From the NCBI RefSeq assembly GCF_937997535.1, contig NZ_CALKTT010000046.1, positions 1 through 18,881 of the forward strand: DNA of 18,881 bases, written 5' to 3'. Source of the stretch: an uncultured Campylobacter sp. Its GTDB lineage: Bacteria; Campylobacterota; Campylobacteria; Campylobacterales; Campylobacteraceae. The notes below the pieces were generated by a model. The model had not been told where the DNA came from, did no database searches, and was given only the letters and a program-made list of their open reading frames with translations. Both the position numbers and the translations under genes were made by a program. Below are positions 14,050 to 18,881 of this stretch, in pieces. Each line of letters opens with the position of its first letter. Position 1 is the stretch's first letter.

Positions 14050-14362
14050 TTCAAACCGTCCTTTCCTAATAAAATTTAATCCTAAGCATGCTTATTCTTA
14101 AAGAAATAATATAATTTTATTTATTAAATTTGGTTTAAAAAATAGATTTTTCTATTCATATTAAATTTTTTCCTATAAAATTTTCCTACTAAAAATATAT
14201 TTTTATAAATTATTTTATTATATTTAAGTGAATATTAAAGATATAATTAAAATTTGATAAATTATTTTACTCGCTAATATTTTTTATCCTTAAGATAAAA
14301 TTTAAAACAACTTAAACAAATATTGTGTAATATTTCAACAGAATTTTAACCTAAGGCGAAAT
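14050..14362. promoter_or_regulatory. Divergent promoter region with a 12-bp palindrome
   Basis: A very AT-rich 313-bp gap between the operon (minus) and the gene at 14363 (plus), without coding potential. A perfect palindrome TAAGCATGCTTA lies at 14083-14094, about 33 bp before the Dba-like start. On the minus strand TATATT-like sequence precedes it (about 14112-14120), so a repressor bound here would cover the start of the operon transcript. On the plus side TGTGTAATATT (14322-14332) could be the -10 region for the 14363 gene. All of this is by inspection. Confidence 0.4.
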
Positions 14363-15514
14363 ATGGAAAATATATTTTTAGAATCTTACGACGTATTTAA
14401 GGTATCGAAAAATGCGAGCAAGCTAAAAATTTACAACGACTTTCTAAGAGACAACAAAAGATACTCCGTAACGCGCTGTTATTATGTCATAGTCGTGGAT
14501 AATACCTTTTTGACCTACTCGCATTTGATGATTTATGAGGAGTTGCTTTATCTTCTGTATTCGCAGAACAAGCTAAAAAACGGCGATTTTTCGCTGACAC
14601 TCAAAAAATCGGAGCTGGCGAAAAAATTTAAGACCGATATCACAAAAAGCGCTACCGAGACGATAAAGCGCCTTTATGAGATGCAGCAGGTCAAAATCAC
14701 TATTTTCGTAAAAGACAAAGTCGAAAAACAGATGAATATCATAGAACGCATCGACGCGCCCGTGACCGAAAAATACGGAGACATCCCCGACGAGATCAAT
14801 ATCTTGCTAAATTCCGAGTTTGTGCGGCTCTACCGCTGCGCGTATCTGGATAAGATCGAGTATTTAAATAGCTTCGATATCGAGCAGGGCAGCTTCATCC
14901 GCTACTTTATGCAGCACGAGCTGGACGGCGGCGTAAAAAGCTCTGCGATCATCGATAAAATGGGCGTTACGACCTATCTACCCTTCACTTATAAAAAGCG
15001 CTTCGAACAAGAGATCGCGAGAGTGAGCTTTTATTATAAAAACGAGAAATTTTGCATAAAAGACGGCTTCGTCGTCATCGAAAACCACGAAAACAAGGTG
15101 ATAGATAATCAAAACGCGTCGATTGAGCTTTTCGGCGCGATATACGGGCAGATAACGCAAAACTGCACCAAATCCGTTACGCTAAATGAGCAAAATTTAG
15201 CGAAGTATTACGCGCGCTTCGGCAGGTTTGAGACGAGCCAGACGGTGTTTAAAATTTTAAGCAATATGGAGCTCATGCTAAATCAATCGATGCAGAAAGA
15301 AAACGCGAAGATCGCCTGCTTTTCGCACTTTTTCGAAAGTATCGTCTGCAAAAACGGCAATGAATTTGAAATTTTGATCGAGCTAAATCAAAAGGGCTTT
15401 GAGTATATCGTCTCGCGCAGCGCGAATTTGGACTTTTGGAATGTCGAAGCTGCAGACTATGGGCTCACGCCGTATCCCGTAAATAGCTGTGCGACAAACG
15501 GCAAGCTGGGGTAA
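14363..15514 (+). CDS. Unrecognised 383-aa protein, possibly winged-helix
   Basis: I do not recognise this protein with confidence. It is a soluble, charged protein without signal peptide or membrane segment. Residues ~55-110 (LMIYEELLYLLYS, then LTLKKSELAKKFKTDITKSATETIKRL) look like a winged-helix unit, and a second similar unit may follow (150-230, IEQGSFIRYFMQHELDGG). Two such units in a row recall Rep_3-type plasmid initiators, but no iterons are seen in the upstream gap, so a chromosomal DNA-binding protein is as likely. It is divergent from the reductase operon and shares its promoter region, which makes it a possible regulator of it. The start is set by CCTAAGGCGAAAT before the ATG. 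GC content resembles the neighbours. Confidence 0.6.
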   Translation: MENIFLESYDVFKVSKNASKLKIYNDFLRDNKRYSVTRCYYVIVVDNTFLTYSHLMIYEELLYLLYSQNKLKNGDFSLTLKKSELAKKFKTDITKSATETIKRLYEMQQVKITIFVKDKVEKQMNIIERIDAPVTEKYGDIPDEINILLNSEFVRLYRCAYLDKIEYLNSFDIEQGSFIRYFMQHELDGGVKSSAIIDKMGVTTYLPFTYKKRFEQEIARVSFYYKNEKFCIKDGFVVIENHENKVIDNQNASIELFGAIYGQITQNCTKSVTLNEQNLAKYYARFGRFETSQTVFKILSNMELMLNQSMQKENAKIACFSHFFESIVCKNGNEFEILIELNQKGFEYIVSRSANLDFWNVEAADYGLTPYPVNSCATNGKLG

Positions 15515-15605
15515 ATTTAAGGCGGCAAATTTTAAAATTTCTCCGCAAAGACGTACGAGCTCGCTCACCGCATCAAGAATAATGCGCGGGCAAAATTTTA
15601 AAAAT

Positions 15606-16199
15606 TTACTCCTGCGTCCTTAGCTCGGCGATGAGCCCGTCAAGATCTCCGCTATTTTGCGCGCTCAAAAGCCGCTCGTTTATGAGCCGCATTTGCGCCG
15701 AAAACTCGCTACCAAGCATATCCGCGACGAAATTTTCGCTCTCGCTCTCATCCGTCACCGGATACATATCGCGCCAGATATCGGTTATCCACCAGCCGCA
15801 CTTCGAGACGCAGGTAAAGTCCTTCAAAACGCCCGTCTTTAGCTTCATCATCACTTCGTCGGTTTGCTTGATCTCGCTTGCGACGAAGTCTTTGTGGATG
15901 CCGTCTAGGCAGGTGAAAATACGGTGTCCTAGGCTTTGGACGCTGTTTTCGGAGCAGATCCTAAACTGAAAGATGCTATCTTTAAAATTTAAATCAGACA
16001 AGCAAATTGGATGCTTTTGAGTAAAATTTGGAAACGAATCAAAGCTCCTATCGTCGATGCTAAGCGCCCAGCTCGAGTTTGGATTTTTGCGGGCAAACTC
16101 GTCAAAACTAAGCCTGATAAATTCTTTATGGCTTAGCTCCTCGGCGGTGAAAAAGTCGTAGTTAGAACAGTTTACAGCTTTAAAATCTTTAAATTTCAT
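15606..16199 (-). CDS. Hypothetical 197-aa cytoplasmic protein
   Basis: I do not recognise a family. There is no signal peptide or membrane segment. The N-terminal part is rich in Phe, Ser and Asp (NYDFFTAEELSHKEFIRLSF). The middle contains FTCVSKCGWWITDIWRDMYP (about 133-152), with closely placed Trp residues that look like a structural core. GGGAGAAAG before the ATG at 16199 supports a real, translated gene. It converges on the 14363 gene, with about 90 bp of AT-rich sequence containing AAATTTTAAAATTT between the stops, which could serve both as terminator. Small soluble proteins of this kind are sometimes immunity or SMI1-like proteins, but nothing here shows that. Confidence 0.65.
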   Translation of the reverse strand: MKFKDFKAVNCSNYDFFTAEELSHKEFIRLSFDEFARKNPNSSWALSIDDRSFDSFPNFTQKHPICLSDLNFKDSIFQFRICSENSVQSLGHRIFTCLDGIHKDFVASEIKQTDEVMMKLKTGVLKDFTCVSKCGWWITDIWRDMYPVTDESESENFVADMLGSEFSAQMRLINERLLSAQNSGDLDGLIAELRTQE

Positions 16200-16625
16200 A
16201 TCTTTCTCCCGTAAAAATACCGTTTCAAATTCTATTGAGACGGTATTGTATCATTTTGCGGGATTTATTTTTATTAATCCGAATAAATTTAATCAAGAAT
16301 TCGCAGCTCAAATTCCAACTAAAGCTTATTGCCATATTTTGGATAGTGTTTGCGCATGCTAAATAGTAAAATTTAATGACATTTGAAATATCTTGAAGAA
16401 ATTCCGCCGCTTGGAATTTCGCACCGCAGAATTCCAAGACCGAACTTCCAAGGTAAAATTCTGCGCATAGGATTTTAGTGCAGAATTTTACTCGCGATAA
16501 AGCCTCGCCAAATATGGTACAAAAGCTCCGTTGAAACCGAAATCTTGCGGATTTGTGACGCCTAAATTTACGCGCCGCACACGAAGTTAAATTTTAATTC
16601 GCGCTGCGAAATAAATCATAAAATT
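16200..16625. repeat. Intergenic region with two inverted repeats
   Basis: No supported gene. Two stem-loops lie side by side: CTTGGAATT / AATTCCAAG (9 bp, loop 11; 16410-16438) and GTAAAATTCTGC / GCAGAATTTTAC (12 bp, loop 15; 16453-16491). CGCAGAATT of the first reappears as GCAGAATT in the second, so the two are related. Neither ends in a clean T tract. They could end transcription from either side, or be a small repeat family. The rest, 16492-16625, shows nothing I can name. Confidence 0.55.
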
Positions 16626-17339
16626 CTATTTCACCAGCTCGTAGCTATACTCTTTCGTGCCGTCAAGTAGATTTGTGACGTTGTAGCCTCGCTCGTTTAG
16701 GGCTTTGGCAAGTTTAGCGCTACGGTTGCCGCTGTAGCAGTGCGTGATTATCCTTTTGCCTTTGTTGGCCTCAAGCACGTCCTTGTAGTTATCCACAGGC
16801 TCGCCATCAGGAATATTTATCGCGCCTTTCATATGCCCTGCGTCATAGTCTTTTTTCTCTCTAACGTCGATGATTAGGACATTTGGATCATTTGCGATCT
16901 TTTTAAATCCCTCCGCGTTTATGCTGCCGACCTTATACAGCTCGTAGTCGTACTGCTTCACGCCTGGCGCGTTCATAAGCACATTGAAGCCCTTTTGTTT
17001 AAGCAAATCAAGCGCCTTGCCGCTGCGGTTGCCGGTGTTGCAATAAAGCACGACGTTTTTATCTTTATAGGCGTTTATCTCGTCCAGCCTGCTTTCCAGC
17101 TGCTCAAGCGGGATGTTGATCGCGTGTTTTATGTGTCCTGCGGCGTATTCCTCCGCGCTTCTGACGTCAATGACCAGATAATTTTCTTTCGCCCTATTGT
17201 CCTCCTCTATCGCCGATAGCGCCGCGCCGCTTATCGCGTAGCCGTTAGGCTGCTGCGTATCGGCGCCGCAAGTCGCAAAAGATCCCAATGCCGCCAGCAA
17301 AACCGCGCTTTTTAAAATTTTGTGAGAAATAAATTTCAT
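16626..17339 (-). CDS. Periplasmic protein with two rhodanese domains
   Basis: A 237-aa protein with a signal peptide (1 to about 26; Cys24 is in a poor lipobox, so plain export is more likely). Two rhodanese domains follow: about 35-135 with V-I-D-V-R and active-site loop Cys100-N-T-G-N-R-S, and about 140-237 with I-I-D-V-R and Cys201-Y-S-G-N-R-S. Both catalytic cysteines are kept, while many tandem rhodaneses lose one. Such proteins carry sulfane sulfur; in Wolinella the periplasmic Sud protein hands polysulfide to polysulfide reductase. That gives a possible link to the molybdoenzyme operon 2.5 kb away, but the genes are separate units and the link is inferred. The ATG at 17339 has AAAGGAAAC before it. 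Confidence 0.88.
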   Translation of the reverse strand: MKFISHKILKSAVLLAALGSFATCGADTQQPNGYAISGAALSAIEEDNRAKENYLVIDVRSAEEYAAGHIKHAINIPLEQLESRLDEINAYKDKNVVLYCNTGNRSGKALDLLKQKGFNVLMNAPGVKQYDYELYKVGSINAEGFKKIANDPNVLIIDVREKKDYDAGHMKGAINIPDGEPVDNYKDVLEANKGKRIITHCYSGNRSAKLAKALNERGYNVTNLLDGTKEYSYELVK

Positions 17340-17688
17340 ATGTTTCCTTTGAATTTTAGCTTTAAAGCGGGAGATTATATCAAAATTTTATCTAAATAGT
17401 GTGAATTTGTGCGGAATGTGATAGGTTATGCTGATACGGATTACCGATGTGAAAACGCGAAAGAGACTCGAATAAAAAACTTTTGCCAAAATATCTTAAA
17501 GGCTCGTAGGTAAAGATACTTTGCGTAAATTTATCTTTTAGAGACGGAGCAACAAATTCAAAAAAACTCACATTTGCCCGAAGGTAAATTTTATACTTTT
17601 GCCAATTTTCATTATTTTTCAAGTATAAGTAAGATATAATCTCGAACTTTTTTGAGGCGCCGTTGCGCTCTTAAAGGTAATTTGAAGA
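17340..17688. other. Intergenic region, no supported gene
   Basis: No supported gene. A plus-strand GATATAAT at 17633-17640 is a good -10 box in an AT-rich context and would make a transcript reading antisense through the tRNA toward lemA. A bulged GC-rich hairpin (GAG-G-CGC / GCG-CTC, 17654-17670) follows it. A minus-strand frame at 17392-17622 has no ribosome site and no recognisable content. Confidence 0.4.
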
Positions 17689-17765
17689 TGGTGTCAAGAG
17701 AGAGACTTGAACTCTCGACCTCCGGCTTATGAGACCAGCGCTCTAACCAGCTGAGCTACCTTGAC
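17689..17765 (-). tRNA. tRNA with CAU anticodon (probably elongator Met)
   Basis: 77 nt including an encoded CCA. Acceptor GTCAAGG pairs with TCTTGAC (last pair G-U), discriminator A. D arm GCTC...GAGC with AGCTGGTTA in the loop, anticodon loop CTCATAA, T arm GAGAG-TTCAAGT-CTCTC. The first base pair is G-C and the anticodon stem lacks the three G-C pairs of the initiator, so initiator Met is excluded. Elongator Met fits best; tRNA-Ile with a lysidine-modified CAU cannot be fully excluded by eye. Confidence 0.93.
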
Positions 17766-17835
17766 ACGTGAAAAGAAATGGCAAGTATAGCTAAATATTC
17801 TTATTTTTAATTGAAACACTTTAAAAGGAGAGAAA

Positions 17836-18399
17836 ATGAATGCGGCTTTGATTTTATTAGTCGTCATAGTTTTGTTAGTTTTGGCGTTAGTAGGCGTTTA
17901 TAACTCATTCATCGCCAAGCGCAACCAGGTGCGAAACATCGCTTCCACCGTCGATACACAACTTAAAAAGCGCTACGACCTCATCCCAAATTTAGTTAGC
18001 GCCACGCGAGAATATATGAGCCACGAAAATGCCGTGCTAACGCGCGTTAGCGAACTTCGCTCGCAAGCGATCAGCGCAAGCTCTAACGCCGACAAATTTA
18101 AGCTAAATAGCGAAATTTCGGCTCTTTTAGGACAGATCCGCATCGCGGTGGAGGCGTATCCGAATCTTAAGGCTAACGAATCGTTTGCCAAGCTACAAAA
18201 CGCGTTAGGCGAGTGCGAGGAGCAGATCAGCGCCGCACGCCGCGCTTATAACGGCGCCGTTACGGTTTATAATAACGCCTGCGAGATGTTTCCTACTAAC
18301 ATCATCGCCAGCGTTTTCAACTTTGCTAAAGCGGAATTTTTCGCCGCTAGCGAGCAAGAAAAGCAAGCCCCGAACGTCTCCGAGCTTTTCAAAAAATAA
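17836..18399 (+). CDS. lemA: LemA family membrane protein
   Basis: A 187-aa LemA protein. One N-terminal membrane helix (about 4-24) is followed by YNSFIAKRNQVRNI and KKRYDLIPNLV, the most conserved LemA block, then a long helical bundle ending with YNGAVTVYNNACEMFPTNII and FFAASEQEKQAPNV. The length is normal. The function of LemA is poorly known; it is often next to HtpX or TPM-domain genes, but neither is visible here. AAAGGAGAG precedes the ATG. It starts about 70 bp from the divergent tRNA gene. Confidence 0.95.
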   Translation: MNAALILLVVIVLLVLALVGVYNSFIAKRNQVRNIASTVDTQLKKRYDLIPNLVSATREYMSHENAVLTRVSELRSQAISASSNADKFKLNSEISALLGQIRIAVEAYPNLKANESFAKLQNALGECEEQISAARRAYNGAVTVYNNACEMFPTNIIASVFNFAKAEFFAASEQEKQAPNVSELFKK

Positions 18400-18415
18400 G
18401 CGCGAGACGTAGAAA

Positions 18416-18449
18416 ATTTGCGATGAAATTTTAAAATTTCATCGCAAAT
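18416..18449. repeat. 34-bp perfect palindrome after lemA
   Basis: Arms of 17 bp (ATTTGCGATGAAATTTT and its complement) with no spacer, beginning 16 bp after the lemA stop. As RNA it would form a stem of about 15 bp. No T tract follows on the plus strand (GGCTCC), so it is either a terminator that uses the T residues inside the stem, a transcript-end protector, or a protein site. Confidence 0.7.
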
Positions 18450-18765
18450 GGCTCCAAACGCCGCGAGTCTAAATTTATAGTGAATAAAACAGATCGCACA
18501 TAAAGCATGCACTTTTAAAATAGGCTTGCTTGCTTAGCTCCCCGCGTACTCGTCATCTCGTTTGAGATATTTGCGGCGCATGGTACTTAGACTTTTAACA
18601 ATAAAATTTTACGAAATTAATTTGATTTGTATTTTCTTGCTGCGCAGGAGCTCGTTTTAACAAACAGTGCAACGCAAAATTTAAAAGCCTCAATTTCGCA
18701 GTGCAAATTTTGGCCAGCTTGCCGCCGGCGTTACTTACGCAAGCGGCAGCAAAAGCAACGCCACG
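18450..18765. other. Intergenic region, nothing identified
   Basis: No supported gene, RNA or strong hairpin. Short open frames on both strands lack ribosome sites and recognisable content. Confidence 0.4.
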
Positions 18766-18881
18766 TTAATCATGTGTTATTTTGCAAATTTGCGCTTCGG
18801 TTGCGACTGCGAGATCCTTCGGCGCGAGAGCGATCTGTTTTCCGCGCACGCCTGCGCTAACGTAAATTTTCTCCTGCGTTA
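18766..18881 (-). CDS. C-terminal end of an unidentified gene (cut by window edge)
   Basis: The last 37 codons of a minus-strand frame, ending in TAA at 18768-18766. The visible part includes KIYVSAGVRGKQIALAPKDL and ends ICKITHD. The V-x-L-A-P-x-D-L pattern and codon choice look like a real protein, perhaps a small beta domain, but I cannot name the family from this fragment. Confidence 0.4.
   Translation of the reverse strand, partial: TQEKIYVSAGVRGKQIALAPKDLAVATEAQICKITHD

Noticed and set aside
16225..16437. 70-aa open frame on the minus strand
   Set aside because: Would start at TTG inside an inverted repeat, with no ribosome site and an irregular composition.
17392..17622. 76-aa open frame on the minus strand between the rhodanese gene and the tRNA
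   Set aside because: No ribosome site before its ATG, no recognisable content, and it lies in AT-rich spacer.
1..18881. CRISPR arrays, insertion sequences, rRNA genes
   Set aside because: No regularly spaced repeats, transposase motifs or rRNA-like sequence were seen on reading through the window.

Overview
The window looks like a chromosomal segment of a Campylobacter-type epsilonproteobacterium (Campylobacterota), probably one of the higher-GC oral species. This is inferred from the AAATTT-rich spacers between mid-GC genes, strong GGAG ribosome sites, and a dba-dsbI gene pair, a combination best known from Campylobacter. No species marker gene is present, so the assignment is a judgement.

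Layout. (1) 1-3065: an aldehyde-stress type cluster on the minus strand. It holds the start of an aldo/keto reductase, an intact AraC-type regulator, and a YqhD-like iron alcohol dehydrogenase broken by an in-frame amber codon. A divergent second AraC-type regulator is now a clear pseudogene. A 41-bp motif, 33/41 identical, sits at almost the same distance upstream of the reductase and the dehydrogenase and is probably the regulator's operator. (2) 3654-5464, plus strand: a three-gene module of a Dba-like 55-aa membrane peptide, a DsbB-like protein (DsbI) and a secreted beta-propeller-like protein. (3) 5500-7800: an AT-rich island carrying a lone reverse transcriptase of the kind found in bacterial anti-phage (DRT/UG) systems, with a decayed reading frame before it and small hairpins after it. 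(4) 14049-7836, minus strand: a seven-gene operon. A second dba-dsbI-propeller module is followed by a Tat-exported molybdopterin oxidoreductase, a four-cluster ferredoxin subunit, a TorD-type chaperone and an NrfD/PsrC-type membrane anchor, ending in a strong terminator. (5) 14363-18881: two unrecognised proteins, a periplasmic protein with two rhodanese domains, a CAU-anticodon tRNA, a LemA protein and the end of an unidentified gene.

How the genes may work together. The operon in (4) looks like a complete quinone-linked periplasmic reductase or oxidase of the DMSO/polysulfide reductase family, co-transcribed with a DsbI module. In C. jejuni DsbI is described as one long protein with a propeller tail; here the tail is a separate gene in both copies. 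Both DsbI proteins keep the CxxC pair of the first periplasmic loop but have no cysteines in the second loop, and the mature propellers have none either. This dba-dsbI-propeller-reductase arrangement, and the reverse transcriptase island lying between the two inverted copies, are the most interesting parts of the window.
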